Origin: Allacma fusca
Lineage: Eukaryota; Arthropoda; Collembola; Symphypleona; Sminthuridae
DNA: 64,000 bases
Reading direction: 5' to 3'
NCBI GenBank assembly: GCA_947179485.1
Contig: OX359250.1
Location: 40,308,600 to 40,372,599, forward strand
Program-made: the position numbers and the translations under genes
The notes under the pieces: model-generated
What the model was told of the DNA's origin: nothing
Databases searched by the model: none
Seen by the model: the letters and a program-made list of their open reading frames with translations, nothing else
In this document: piece after piece, positions 10,602 to 24,156 of the stretch
Layout of the letters: every line of letters starts with the position of its first letter
Numbering within the stretch: position 1 is the stretch's first letter

Positions 10602-13600
10602 ATGGTAAGAAAGGAGATGGGACAAGACCAAGACAAAAACCGTGAATGTGCCGGTAACCGCAAAAATAATAATAAAGCAAATATGGGAGTGATGGAATCT
10701 GGGTACGACGATTCTTTAGAAGAGGCCATGCTTCATGCGAAAACGAGTCCTTCGGGAGCAAGAAGCAATAAAAAGCGAGGTCGGCATGAATCAACGGATA
10801 CGAAGACGTCTGAGATGTCGGCTACTTTAGAAAGAGCTCCACCGGATGGAGGATGGGGGTGAGAGTTTCGAAATATAATTAAGAGCTTGAAGTTAGCATT
10901 TTGATGTCTGATGCTACGGTTTTGTACTACAATGTTGGAATGATGAAGAATTAAGGCAGACTTAAAGATGCTAAGTTAAAGTGCAAACTTTTGCTTGATT
11001 GCAGATGGGTCGTGGTGCTAGCAGCGTTTCTTGTCAACATGATTGCCGACGGTGTTACATTTTCGTTTGGAGTCTTTTATGTTGAGTTTAACTCATATTT
11101 TGGGGAATCTAAGTCGAAAACAGCTTGGATTGGAAGTTTGCTGGCGTCAATGCCGCTGTTGTCTGGTCCCATAGCATCTTCATTAGCAGATCGATTTGGA
11201 TGCAGGCGAGTCACTATTGCCGGTAGTCTCTTATCCACAATGGGATTCGTTCTTTCATACTATGCAAGTAAGTTTCTTGAAAGAGTTCAGTGGGTTGGAT
11301 TGTTTCGAATATTCGGAGGAAGTATGGATAAATCGTTGTGAGTAAATGTAAAAGTTTTGTTCTTCGTTCTTAATTCTCTACATAATATATAGATTCAGTG
11401 GAAATGCTGTATTTAACATTCGGAGTTCTGACGGGGTTTGGTTTGTCTCTTTGTTACGTTGCCGCAGTGGTGATTGTGGCCTACTATTTTGAACAGAGAC
11501 GCTCCCTAGCTACAGGTCTTTCGGTTTGTGGTGGAGGCATCGGAACCCTCATTTTTGGTCCACTGACAACGAAGCTCATTTGTAAGTTATTTTGACATCT
11601 GATTTACCTCAATGTAATCACTTCAACAGGACTGGATACTTTTGATACGTACTATGGAGAGGGCTCTTCACAGAGAAAGATATTATCTAAGACACTTTCG
11701 GTAAAGAGGCAACTTGATGTAAGCTCAGCATTTTGATTTCACTGACTATACTTTATTTAGCTTCGTATGGCTGGCGTGGAACCACTCTTATCTTTGCTGG
11801 AGCCTTTTTACATCTCTCCGTGTGCGGGGCACTCATGCGTGACTTAGAATGGACAAAGAAAAGGGTTCAAAAAGCTCAGTATGTGCATATGTTTGTTGGA
11901 TGTTAGTTTGTGTTGAGTAATATATTGATGCTGTGTTTCTACTATTGTATTGTTATAGTTGATAAATTAGACTCTTTTAGTGCTATTGTTATTAACGTGT
12001 TTATATAATAATTAGGTTTTGGAGCATCTGAGAATATTATCCAAGATGGTGTATTGTAGTCTGATTTTTTTTAAAAGCGAGTTTGTGAAGGGTAACTTTT
12101 AATGAAATTTACGAACATTGCAGTCCTCCCGGTGTAGACCTAGTGCCATCTGAAATTAGCATCCTAAAGAAAGAACGGTTATGCAATTCAGCAATATGCA
12201 TCCCAACTTTTGTTCAAGAGCAAGAGGAACAAAGTTTTCTGCAGCGAACTCAATTTCGAGCATCGGTAAACTTCCACTCGTTGTACAATAAAGCAAAAAC
12301 TGTGACTAGTCCAACAACTGTGAGTGTGCTTTATAGTTCCCCAAGTAGTGATAATTCCTCTACGATTGTGAATCCTTCGGTGACCTCTGTGACTAATGGT
12401 GACTTATTCAGTACTGTGAATAGTTTTGCAACTGCCACCACACCAATATCAAGCAATAATATTTGCAATAATGTTGAAGTGAATCACAACGATTCCGTAA
12501 CTCATGGAGGTGGTAATGCGAATCCAAACTTTGTTCCTGGCTCAATGCTCAAAGACGATGGCCTTCCATGGATGGAAGCCAGTATTGACACAAACCACCT
12601 AACGTCGATCGTTGATAGTGAAACTAACCTGACTTCGCCAATAGTTTCCAATGTTACCAGTCCATTGCCTTCTCAAGCTCAAACTTCTGCACCCGACTCT
12701 TTGGCTAATAACGCATGGTTAGTTGCCTATTCAGGTGGTTGTGGATTACAAATTCAACTAACACAAACAGAACTTATGTATTGTATCTTGATACTTAATC
12801 TCGGTGGTGTTACTTTAGATTCTCTTTTAGCTTTTAACTTTGTGAGAAGCTTGTACAGCGAAATATTTCATTACTATACGTATGTATTAATTATTGATTT
12901 TATGACAGTTCCTCATGGTCTGGTATTCATCGGCATTCTCTAACTTACCGTGGAGCAGTGTTGTCGTTAAAAAGATATCGCTTAAGACCGGCATCTTCTT
13001 GCCCAGACATAATCCTTGTCGCTAATGCTGATGACAGGAGTACACATGTAAGCACCGTTTTATTAAATATTGCATAATCCTTGTCTCCGTTGCCATTTTA
13101 ACATTGATGGTTGTACTTGATTTGTCATCTGTTGAATATTGCAGGAATGGAAAGCTGTTATAGATGACGTTTGCAAGTGGATGAAAGGAGTTTGGGAATG
13201 GGAGCATCTTTCAAATAGTCGCTTTATACTTTTCATTTTATCTAATTTACTTCTATATATGTGGTTAGTGCTACGCTCAAGTTTTACAATTTAAATACCA
13301 GCTACTTAGTGTTGTGTAATTATGAGTCTAATGAACATTTTGTGCTTTTACTTAGGTATGATGTGCCATATGTATATTTACAAGATGCTGCTCTTCAGAG
13401 TAACTACTCCGAAGCTAAAAGCTCCTACCTGATTTCAGTGGTTGGATTTTTCAACATGTTTGGAAACGTATGAATATTACATTTACTTCATTATTATCAA
13501 ATGAAGTTATAACCTTGCAATAAATTATGAATTATACCACCCCGGTTGGGCATACTAAGGGGTAGCACAATTCTGTTTGCGTCAGTCTTCACGGTTGTTG

Positions 13601-14432
13601 TAGACCAAGATTAGCAGTACTCGAAGAAATATATATCATTGCACCTGTCCGCAGAAAATCAAAATCTGTTTTTTTCTTTTTTAAATGTTTATTATTTGTT
13701 TTGCTCTGTCAACATTTGTATTTGCCATGATTTGATTTCGGGTTTATATTTTTATTTTGGATTATTTAAATCACAATAATTGTCACCCAATCAACAATCA
13801 TTACCCAAGTTAGTTATACTAAATGTTTTCACACCGTTTCAGATCATGTTGGGTTACATGGGAGATAAAGATTGGGCGAATGCAACAGTAGTTTATGGAG
13901 TGTGCATGGCTCTTTGTGGGGTGTCCATTATGCTGATTCCATGTTTAATGGACTGGAACTACTGGGGCCTAGCTGCTGGTTGTGCTGTCTTTGGATTAAC
14001 TATTTCAGCAAACTATTCGCTGACATCTGTAATTCTTGTTAAGGTATGTGCAGTTTTGATAATGTTTTAAAATTCTCGGGAAATGGCAATTTGAATAAAT
14101 TATTTTGTTTTTAACCTGTTTAAATTGAAACTGATATTTGCAGGTAGTAAGCTTAGAGCGATTTGCAAACGCGTACGGTCTTCTTTTATTAGTTCAAGGC
14201 ATAGGAAACCTTCTTGGTCCTCCAATTGCTGGTAAGGAAATCTTAGAATGGGGAATTATATATTTCCTCAGATCGGAAGTTGTAACATTTTTTTTAATCA
14301 TTGGGTCCTACAGGCGTGATATACGATATGACTGGAACAAATACGTGGTCATTTTTGGTGGCGGGAGGAGGAGTGCTTGCCTCAAATGTGTTCATTTTGG
14401 CGCCTAAGGTTTTCAGTTGTGGGCGAAAGTAA
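10602..14432 (+). CDS. Monocarboxylate transporter-like protein (SLC16 family), 11 exons
   Basis: Exons: 10602-10858, 11005-11267, 11393-11581, 11761-11878, 12124-12717, 12909-13047, 13145-13263, 13356-13467, 13843-14043, 14144-14231 and 14314-14432, giving 732 residues with all junctions GT-AG and in frame. The family hallmark PDGGWGWVV spans the first intron at residues 81-89, at the start of membrane helix 1. Exons 2-4 supply the first six helices, including the RRSLATGLS segment of the helix 4-5 region. Exon 5 is a long Ser/Thr/Asn-rich cytoplasmic loop. Exons 7-11 carry helices 7-12, including YDVPYVYL and the GNLLGPPIAG motif. SLC16 proteins are plasma-membrane 12-helix carriers, many proton-coupled for lactate, pyruvate or other small acids. 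Substrate cannot be predicted. Length and the large loop resemble the MCT9/12/14-type insect members more than the classic MCT1. Confidence 0.9.
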
Positions 14433-17400
14433 TTTTCAAGATAACTTCAAGTTTTGGTCGCAATAAAAATAATCCTTGGACTTCTTCGGCCATTATTACT
14501 TTCTAAATAAACAACGCTTGGACTTACGTTTCCGACATCATAATGTACTGTAAGAATTTGAGCTCTAATTGTAAGTACAGTAGATTTTGCGTCGTGATCT
14601 GCTAAAGGGCAACAACGTGACCAGTAGCAGTAGTTTATTCAGAGTAAGATTTAAGCGTTTCTTCGAAAACATACAAAATAATAAGGAATTTTCGTGCAAT
14701 ATTTATCTCGCTATAGGTACCTTCACAGTCTAAAGTTTGGACTTATTTCACTACTCTCAAGGTATGTTGATATTATAGAAATAAATTGTAAGCCATCCTA
14801 TTTTAATATAAATAGCAAGTATGACTACATAGATGTTTTGTTAGTACTTTTAAAATATAATATATAAACTTTTTTAAGTAAGAACGAACCCAAATGTGGT
14901 GAAATCATGACTGAATACAGAAACCTCAAGTACATGTTGATAGCTTTGGATGGTGAAAGTATGTAAAGTGTATTTTTTAAGATCATGTTGACTTCAAGAT
15001 GCTATTAGGAATAATTAAAAATCATTCGCACACCTGCTCGTTGTAACATTAATACCTTTTCAAGGATTTCAACCTGCCTGGGGGACAGATCGTCGATTGG
15101 GTTCTATACCAAATAATGCCTGTGAATGGAGTTTCGGAAAGCAGTTGTGTACATTTATCTCAATTCTCATCATTGTGTTCGTGTAGTAGTCAGTTTTGTT
15201 TCAATTTATCCAGCTGGCTAAATTTTCTAATTGCTCGAGTTCTTTATCGCACAAATAATGAGTAAAGGAAAATGATCTAGAGTAGCATATTCTTATGGTT
15301 TCTACGTTATTACAGTGCTTCCTTTTTAAGTTTTGACTTGCCCTTGCCAGACTATAACTATTGGAATTAAGGTGGTATCTGGGAAGACAAACTTTACCAT
15401 TGTTACGTTATTTCTAGTGTTACCAGTTAACCAAGTTTAACCCGTGTGTGTAATAACTTGTGATACTATAACTAAGTAAATTATTTCATGTTACAAAATA
15501 ATCTCAGTACTGCTACAGCAGCTGGATTCCTCTGCTATGATATTGTCATGTTGTCATCCTCGCAGTTCGTATAAGCGATAATCAATAATACAGGATTTGT
15601 ATGCGAACATTGTTGAGTTCTGAGGCGAAAAACGGGAAAACGATTTGAACAGTTATGTAATTCCTAGTCTTAGTAATATTATTGTGGTTCTTTAGTAACC
15701 CTTACTTGTAATATTTTCTTGTCATAAATGGCACGCATTTAATCTTTTGTAAACTTTAGTCAAACCCAGAGCATTCTTTCCTTATACAGTACAACCATAA
15801 GTAGTACATAAAATTACGAGTCCTTAAAGCTGTAACCACACTACAAAATATGCATAATCAAACAAAGTCTCTCCGTAGTTAATGCACAAATATAACCTGC
15901 TGCGTTGTGGTTCAGAAAGCTTAAACTACAACTCAAATATTGCGACAGCTTTGACGAAATTCTCATAGTTTAAAAAACAACCTTCAAAAATCATTCATTG
16001 ATTCTTAATGTCTGCGTATGTATATCTATCTTTTAAGACTACTAATAATATCGTACACGTACATACTACGATGAAACGAAAAATTTTAAATTCTTTCCAA
16101 GCTTTCAACAGCTAAACAGTGATGCACGTTTCATCCAATGAGCAATATGAGAAACTACAGCTCCTAATTGTTTATTATAAATTCTACGTAAGCATCTATA
16201 GGATGCAATAAAACAACAACTGTTTTAAGCGCGTTATTAGAAGTGAGACGTAGCAAGTACATCTGAATGCATTTAACGTGACAACAACAATTAAATAAGT
16301 GTACATGAAGTCACAGTCACTAATAAATGACATGTGTAGCAATGCAACATGTTATTTAGCGTATTTCAATGCAAGTACTTATTATAAATAAAAAAAAAAT
16401 AGTTTCATAGTTGACTCAATACTAAAGTACAGACTAACTATACTCACTCATATGCAATCAGGCTGACCATGTGTGTAACCTGATTTGATCAGGATCAAGG
16501 AAATTCTTACACTTGAAATCTGACTTTCCTGCCTGCTGATACATAGAACGAGAGCTACAGTAGCTCACTATCTCCTGATTTCGGAATTGGGGTACTGTAA
16601 AACAAAGACATTTTAGCGAAGTCAAAAGTGGAGGAACGCTAAAAACAGGTGTAGAGGATACGTGCGGAACTGTGGGAATTTAACAGAACAGAAGTAAATG
16701 ATTTTCAATGGATTTTAAATGGATTAACTATTAGAAGATGCTGTAGAAGTCATTCTAACAGTAAGGTTGCAATGAGAATAGATACTACTTTCCCTCGGGA
16801 TATTAGACAATTTTGTCGCCATAAATATGGGCAATACCGACCACCTCTTTAACTTCTTTAGAATCTATACGCATTCAATTTGAACATTTAGGTATCAATG
16901 AGTCTCCAGCTTTTACTACCTCTTAATTCAGCTTCAATGAACCCTTTTTTGTTTTCACCAGATTAAGGCCTACAGGAATATTTAGTCATGGAAGAAGCAA
17001 GGCATCTGGAAGAATTGAGACATTGTGAGAAGCAAAAATAGGTATATGTACTCATTTAGGAGCAGATTGCTCATTGTGAGACAAATTTTGGGATTATAGC
17101 TAAAGATTACAATTACAATATTTAAGGAAGCCTTGCAGGATTACGGTTTATTGAATACAACTTATTTCTGAGTCCGCACATGATACGCGTATAGATTATT
17201 GCTCCTGTATGATTACGCATATAGATTAAGTTTAAACAGAACTGAACATCTATTACATTGCTCAATTTTGCTTCTCACAATTTTCCCCAGAGAGTACGAC
17301 TAGATTTTGCTTCTAATACGGATTCTTACAATTCGCAGATAAGCACATCTAACCCATATGGAGACTAAAATTAAGAAATATCCTACAGAATTCTTATCGT

Positions 17401-18625
17401 CGTAAAAAATTGTTAAATGCTTACGATAGAGAATATTTTCAAATGTAACTTGCTGCTATGATCTATGTAAATGCTCTACGACTACTATACTCACAACAGT
17501 GAGGGACTATGATACACTTCTGTTTCTGTTACGTTACATATTCGTTTACTACAGTAAAAATTAATGGAGCATTATTGGTTGCTGCTTTTGCTTATTGTTA
17601 TGATACACTAGTAATAGCCAAGCAATATGTATTTTTTAACCCAGAATGTAATTCACGATAAAATTGTGGTAAATTTGTTTGACGGTTGGACACGCTCGTT
17701 TGAAAATATTGTAATTTGTGTAGAAATGCAAAACCATTGTATATATATAATTATACATATTCACATTTGAAATATTTTAAATTCAATATTTATATAATTA
17801 ATAATTATATAAATATTGAATTTAAAATATTTCAAATGTGAATATGTATACATATGGTTCAACGATCCAAGATTATATGGTCATTATCGCGGTCAGTATA
17901 CGTCTTTTGAATTTTAGTAGATTAGATATAGGATGAAGATGAAGAGTAATAGAGCTTGAGGGCTCGTGGTGATTTGAACAGTGTTCAGTTTACAGAATCA
18001 TTCTCCTTCCCGGCTTTTCAGAGAGAGTGAAAGTGTGAAATACTTAAAAAGCGAGGATGGTGAATGGAAGAGAGAATTTCCTGTTGGTATTAATTAATGG
18101 TATAGGAAAAAAGGGAAACAAGTAACAGAAAATCGTAAATCGTAATGATTAAGTGACGACAACGACGGATAGCAATAAAGGAATATGAACGGAGTATTTG
18201 TATCATTTAGTTTTTGTAAAAAAATAACTAGAACCGTACTGCACATTTTAGCACAAAATTTTGTCATTATAGTTGTTATTATTACTGTTGTTAATTATTA
18301 CTCAAGAGTTGAATAAATTCGCAATTATTACAAGTTATTAAGAGTTTACTTTTTGTCCAGTATAATATTTATTTTTTCCATTAAAATAGTATACACAATT
18401 ATAAATAAGTACATACATTATAAATCCAGAACAATTAAGTTATCAAAAACCTTTCACTGGGAGGGATTATCAACTACTGTAATGGGAAGGAAAGTCAGCG
18501 CAAGAATACTGCACTGTAGACCACTACTTTTTTTAATTTTAATTTTTTTAAAACATTTTACACATCAATATAATTGACGTAACTAGGAAAACAAAACGTG
18601 ATGACCGACACACCTATAGAGTGGA
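14433..18625. other. Intergenic, no gene seen
   Basis: About 4.2 kb without a supported exon on either strand. AATAAA-type signals just after 14432 fit the 3' end of the transporter. The only notable structure is the palindrome at 17752-17850. Confidence 0.6.
17752..17850. repeat. Near-perfect palindrome, 49-base arms and 1-base spacer
   Basis: Bases 17752-17800 are the exact reverse complement of 17802-17850, with a single A between them. The arms contain CACATTTGAAATATTTTAAA. Similarity continues imperfectly outward. Such a structure can extrude a cruciform. It may be a foldback element or the scar of a hairpin-based repair event. Confidence 0.9.
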
Positions 18626-20759
18626 TCACCGCTTCCATTTGATGTAGCACAAAGTACAAAATGTAATAAGTTGAGCTGTTCCCATGACCCAGAGCACAAC
18701 ATTGGCATTTTCACAGTTTCTCTTCCACTCTCTCATAGTCGTTGGAACAGCCAGTAATTCAATTTTCTTCGCCCAAGAAGTTCTCAAATCATCAATCTCT
18801 GCAACGCTAGGTTGTTGGTCACCCCATGGATTAAGCTTCAGACTCAGACCCACATTCCCACTCTACAGAACAAATATACGAGACACAAAAAAAAGTCAGA
18901 ACCTTTAGGGAATAGTCCTGCTTTCCAAAATTTAGTATTCCATTAGTGTCTCTATTGTTAAATACTTTGAGTTCTCCAGAAGTTGTCAGTCGATTGGGAC
19001 TATTGAGTTGCTCATCTTGGGTGTCGGAACTGGTCGAAGGGATCCTTAACTCCGTTGCAACTCTCAACTCCTTTTCGGTGTTCAGTAAATCTTGGAAGCT
19101 CATTGCGTGTGTTTTATCTTCCGCCAATGTTCCCTCAGTCTCAGCTAATCTCTCCCTGAGGTCCTTGTTACTAGCTCTTTCAGTTTCTAACATTTGTTTT
19201 AGGTCATATATGTATTCTTCTAGCTCCTGTATCTAAACCAGAAAACATCACTTTTAAAAACATAAAAATAGTAGTAAAAAGGAACGCCAGAACGTAATAC
19301 TTAATTTTACTCTGCTGATTTAATGCACTTAAAAAGTGTAAGCCTATTCGTCACTGACTACCAGCATGTCTGTGATCATTTTGTACAGACAGACAGACAC
19401 TCATATGCACACGAAAACTTTAAGTACGCTGTTATTTACATTTGAGAAATGATTATCCAAAATATTTTGGATAGTAAAAATTTAGTACTGCTGCTTTGCT
19501 GGTTACATGCAAGTCTTACAGCCATAATTACTGTTACACATTTATTCATCTCCCTACAGCATGTCGCCTCTCAATGGGTGTCATTCCTCCGCTCCCATAA
19601 GTTTTTACTGACAATATCATAAAATCATCTCGTCTCATACAAGAATTCACGGTTCAATGGGTTCAATTCATTTATAGTCTCTAATTAACTTGGGTGTGAA
19701 AAGCGGCTAAACCACTGCAATTATTTATGTACATTCTCCGATGTATGTATGTGAACGTGAATTACTTTTTCAAGCCAAGTGACACTGTCACTGCCACTTA
19801 TTCTTCATTGAGACCATGGCATCAGCACTGAGGTTATACTTTATTACTTTGTATTATAAAATGCAGTCCACGTTTGTAAAGCTACCATCTGAGACTAGAA
19901 CTCCCACATAGGGACTTATAACATCTCTATTCATAGCGGTTGTCGTAGTTTCTCATAAGTTTACAAGCAGGGATGTTTTATTTACATATATAGCCTGAGC
20001 TTGTTCGTAAGACTGAGGGGAATGCATTAAAATTGATACGAACCGTAGCAGTGGCATTAGGTGGGAGATGTGACATGCCTGCCAAACTAGATTGTTGGCG
20101 TTGGCAAGTTGCAAGGTTACGTGGGGAAGGATTTTTTTCTTTGCAGATACTGATCTCTGTTGTTACTCCTTCGTGTCCTGAATGAGCTTCAACCTCGATC
20201 TTCAGATGAGCTGCGTCTTCACCATGAGAAAGTTTATCTTGGGATGATATATGTTCACATGAGGAGAGTCCAGAAGAAGCATGTTTCAGTTGTAAGACTC
20301 CGGTAAGATTCTGGAGTGAATCGATTCCTGTGGGAGCTTCGGATTGAACAATGCCTTTACATTGTTCTATTTTGGACGCTGTTGGTACTCTTGGACTGGT
20401 GCCCACGGCGCCAAGGGGAATCTGATCCCAGTCTTTCTTCGAGGTTATCTGTAATGGTGAGCACTGGAGCTTCGGCGTACGTGGCTTGCTCAACTTTCAT
20501 TTAAAAATAATAGTTAATTGAATGCATGTAGGAATCTATGCATGTGTGGAAAACGTAGTGGGATATGGAGAATTTGAATTACTGAGTGAGGTTTGGTAGA
20601 GACGACTGGAGTCTCTTTTCTGTGGACACTAATTGGTATGAAACGGGGTGAGGAGCTGAGTGAAGCTTGATAAAAACAGTCATGTAAATCTCTCTTCCCA
20701 GTTTTGGCAGATCGGGGAGTGGAAGGGCCTACAGAGGACACATACATATTTAAACTCAC
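18626..20759 (-). CDS. Coiled-coil, tail-anchored protein (4 exons), unidentified
   Basis: Minus-strand exons 20759-20583, 20493-20044, 19232-18903 and 18862-18626 join in phase 0 with GT-AG introns and give 397 residues. The first two exons are low-complexity, rich in Ser/Pro/Thr (STPRSAKTGKR, SSSPRF, SPRVPTAS), typical of a phosphorylated disordered region. The third starts with a clear coiled coil (IQELEEYIYDLKQMLETERA). The last exon ends with a WAKKIELL helix and a single membrane segment (NVVLWVMGTAQLITFCTL) plus the short basic tail IKWKR. This is the layout of a tail-anchored cytoplasmic protein of an organelle membrane. I do not recognise the family. The long intron 19233-20043 and the true 5' end are uncertain. 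Further upstream exons are possible. Confidence 0.55.
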
Positions 20760-21940
20760 ATATAATAACCTTTCTAAAATAGCATTTTGACATATTCAAA
20801 TAATCCTACGTTAAAGCAGCGCTTCAGTTTTGATGTTGGTAACTAAATTAGTGAAGTTTGAGAAAATCACAATAATTACAAAGCGCTCTCAGCTGATTTG
20901 AATTAAAGGTTTTCAATTTTAAAACAAACCTATTTTCCCATTCGGTCGTGGAAATGCAGTCTTCGAAAATGACATTTTGCAAGGAAAGTTTTGCAGAGTC
21001 AGTTATGCTTACGGTGGTGTGATGGTCCCGGCGTAATTATCGTAAATCGTAACCGAGAAAATATCTATGAGATGCCCCTAAGAAAGCCTTAATCTCAAAG
21101 CACTGTAAAACACTAGTAATTAGAACAAAATTAGCAACAACATGCATTCGTTTGTTTGTTCACATTCACTCATACTCATAACGTCATAACCATAACACGT
21201 GAACAGAAAGCACGATGACTGGAATATTTTGGCTAATTTTTTGATTGACCTTGATTAATTCATGTTAGTTAAATAAAACTTTTTATTGTACTTCAGAAAA
21301 TTATTGTAAAATGTGAATTATTCTATAAAAAAAAATAACAGTAAAAACAGATAGGAGATAAGTTGCTTCACCACCAGTGCAATAGTTAATTCAACAATAA
21401 TAATTCCTTAAAATTTCTTGGAAAGTAAATAATGGCGTCAGGAAAAATTAAAAACAAAGTGAAGGTATTCAGTGGTGTAAATTGTCATATCAATTCTGTG
21501 TTGAAATAAAAATCTACTACGACATTTACAAAATACAGAAAACATATACATCAGATTGTTTTAAAATTTCTCATCCAAATCATACAAACAAGGTAGTAAT
21601 AATTAAAGAAATTAGCGCTTGCAATTAGAAACTGATCAAAATGACTGTCAATCCCGAAATGCTCTGAAAGGGTCCAAATTGTGTGCCCTAAATTCTTAAT
21701 TCAAAGTGGCCGACATTTTGATTTAGATGTGAAGGTAGTATTCACACAAAAATAATTATATTTGAAGTAAAAATAACACTCGACGAGATATAGAGTGATT
21801 TCAGGCAATATTCAGACATATATATATATTACACGTGAGAAAAGACCCCAACCCCAATATTGTAAAGATTAATTCATCCAGATCGTTAAAACGTCAAGTC
21901 ATCCATGACTCACAACCACAACGAAACGAAAAGAGCTGCG

Positions 21941-22180
21941 TTCAAGTCAAGTTATTTTAGATACCTTGACTTGAACTTGAAAAATTGACTAAACGAGGTA
22001 TCCGTACTTGTACTTGATGAATCAAGTTTCTCAAGCAACTTGAGTATTCAAGTACGCGATGTTCAAGTTCATTTTGTAGAACTTGAACTTGATTAGAACT
22101 TGACGTTCAAGTTGGACATATTACTTGACTTGAACGTGAACTTGAACTTGTACTTGTACTTGAACTTGATTATTCAAGTA
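21941..22180. repeat. Degenerate ACTTGA/TCAAGT hexamer array, left block
   Basis: Dense, irregular copies of ACTTGA and its complement TCAAGT in both orientations, for example TTGACTTGAACTTGAA. They are irregular and mixed in direction, unlike a simple microsatellite. A shorter block with the same words lies at 22901-23000, so the pair may be the subterminal regions of one non-autonomous transposon of about 1.06 kb. Confidence 0.7.
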
Positions 22181-22900
22181 TTTTTTTCATAAATGAATAA
22201 ACCGTACTAGAAATTTCGTCCACAATTATTATAGCTGGTAATAGTTAGGCCGTAATTAGGATAAACTAAACGGCATGCGGACGATATTCTTTACTTTAAA
22301 ATTGCTAAAACGTTTAAAATATATGGTCAAATAAATGTAAGCATTGTAGTCTAATTTACTAATTTCTATAGTTAACAGGTTAGCAATCATATTATTGGCC
22401 TGTTCACATTATTTTGCACTCGTTTGGTGAGTTTAACCAGCAGTTATAATCATGAATATTTGTGGTCGTTAATTTTGCTTAACCAATATTTATTTATAAG
22501 ATTGTTTGTTGTTTATCTGCGCCATCATGTTTAATATCAGCAAAAATCATTCTTACAGGGAATAATAAATAGCTCTTAAACTTCTTAGCTTCAGAACAGG
22601 TGAACTAAACAATCACTGCATTTTTATAATGGAACAAGAACAAGAACCCCGAGTATCAACAACATCCTTATAAAACAATTAGTCGGGACTTTTAATATTC
22701 AAAGTATGGAAACAGGACACAAGAATTATTCTCGATCTCGACCACTGGGCTTCGTCGAGGCGACTTTAATGCCGATGGAATAAAAACAAACTCAAATAAA
22801 GATGTTAGTATTATGATGACACGCATTCAATATTATTTTTAGTGGGATGCAAAGATGTCACTAATTCCGCAATGCTTACATTGCTTTTCAGTAACAAAAA

Positions 22901-23000
22901 TCCAAGTTATGTTCAAGTTTTATTCAAGTACTTCCATTCAGTGTACTTGAACTTGACTTGATTTTGCTATCAAGTAATAAATTATCAACTTGAACTTGAT
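22901..23000. repeat. Degenerate ACTTGA/TCAAGT hexamer array, right block
   Basis: Same hexamer words as 21941-22180, including TACTTGAACTTGACTTGA and TCAACTTGAACTTGA. I read it as the opposite subterminal region of the same element, based on inference from repeat content. Confidence 0.55.
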
Positions 23001-23455
23001 CTATTGTAGATCTTATTGCTTGCATGATTTTCACGCGGGCAAATACATGTGTATAGTTGTTGTGTGGTATCTACGTCTACTAATTATCAGTGAAGATGAG
23101 GATGCGAGTGCAGCGGGACAGTAGTAGTATGCATTTCGAAGATAAAGACATTCAAAGGTACGAGAATAGCCTTATGGTATTTTTGTGAAAGCTCATCAAA
23201 TACGGAGAGAAATTATTTGAAATACTATAAGGGAATAAAGTAATAACAGAACCACTACACTTTTTAGGAAACCTTGCATAGGGTTCTTCAAGAACTAAAT
23301 TAATAAACGAGGTCCTGTGACTCAGCACTCATCCCCATCAGCTGTCCAGAATTTTATTAGCATTTTACTATTACTCAATAAATTAAAATCAGTAGCAATA
23401 ACAAATTAGAAAACAACGAATCACCAACTTTTTCAGTTTACAAATGTAAAATAAA

Positions 23456-24156
23456 TTATGAAACTGGTACAAAGTACAGAACACCTCCTCTTGGACTGGC
23501 TAGATACAGCTTGATTGGCGTGCCCAGAATTCCTCCTTTGCCGTTCTTTCTCCGCAGAGCTTTTACCATATCATTCACCTTGATCTCCACGCGTCCCAAC
23601 GTATCATCCTCGTTCCAACCCAAGTCCCAGTCTTTCACTATGAATTTCAATTTCTACGGAAATATAATAAGTCAGAGTGTCAATTATCCACGTATCCATT
23701 TCTCCCGAGCAGAAATGTTATTTAGGATACTGCTATAAGTCCAACCTGATTCTTTCCTCTAACGTATCGGAATTGAAATACTTCGTCCCACACAGGATTT
23801 CTAGTATTATGTACGATCTGCGATTCCCCGAACTTAGTATATGACCGGGTGTCAGACTTGGAGTATGCTTTCACATACGGGTCTATCAAGCCACCGTAGT
23901 CTTTACTGGGCAAATTCCTGAATTCCAAAGATTTTAGATTAGGTACATCTACTGTCATATCTATATGTCAGATGAAATCTATTACCTTCTGATTGTGACA
24001 TTCTGAGTACTATAAATTAGATACTGGAAGTTGGAAAATTAATTGAATGGACACTTACACTGCCGATAGCCTAAACTTCAGAATTTCTGCTTTCCCCTTG
24101 GCAATGAATGCCCAGAAAAATGCGACGACCAGGAAAAACACAAAGTTCCGTCTCAT
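23456..24156 (-). CDS. Secreted single-C2-domain protein (3 or more exons)
   Basis: The last two exons are firm: about 23958-23746 and 23653-23456, joined in phase 0 by a GT-AG intron. They encode a complete C2 domain. The first calcium loop reads SKDYGGLIDPYVKAY, then NPVWDEVFQF, and the second calcium loop reads DWDLGWNEDDTLG, so the five acidic calcium ligands appear to be present. The proposed first exon starts with ATG at 24156 and encodes a basic start and hydrophobic core (MRRNFVFFLVVAFFWAFIAK), a good secretion signal. I could not find an in-frame canonical junction between exon 1 and the C2 exons, so a small exon may be missing. C2 domains usually act in the cytosol on phospholipid membranes. 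A secreted one is less common. It could be a membrane-binding or immune-type effector, but this is not shown. Confidence 0.55.

Larger units (their letters stand above)
20760..23455. other. Intergenic with repeats
   Basis: No coding exon seen. It holds two blocks of degenerate ACTTGA-type repeats (21941-22180 and 22901-23000), listed separately. The rest is AT-rich unique-looking sequence. Confidence 0.6.

Noticed and set aside
10505..10794. Minus-strand frames over the first transporter exon
   Set aside because: Shadows of the SLC16 first exon. No independent support.
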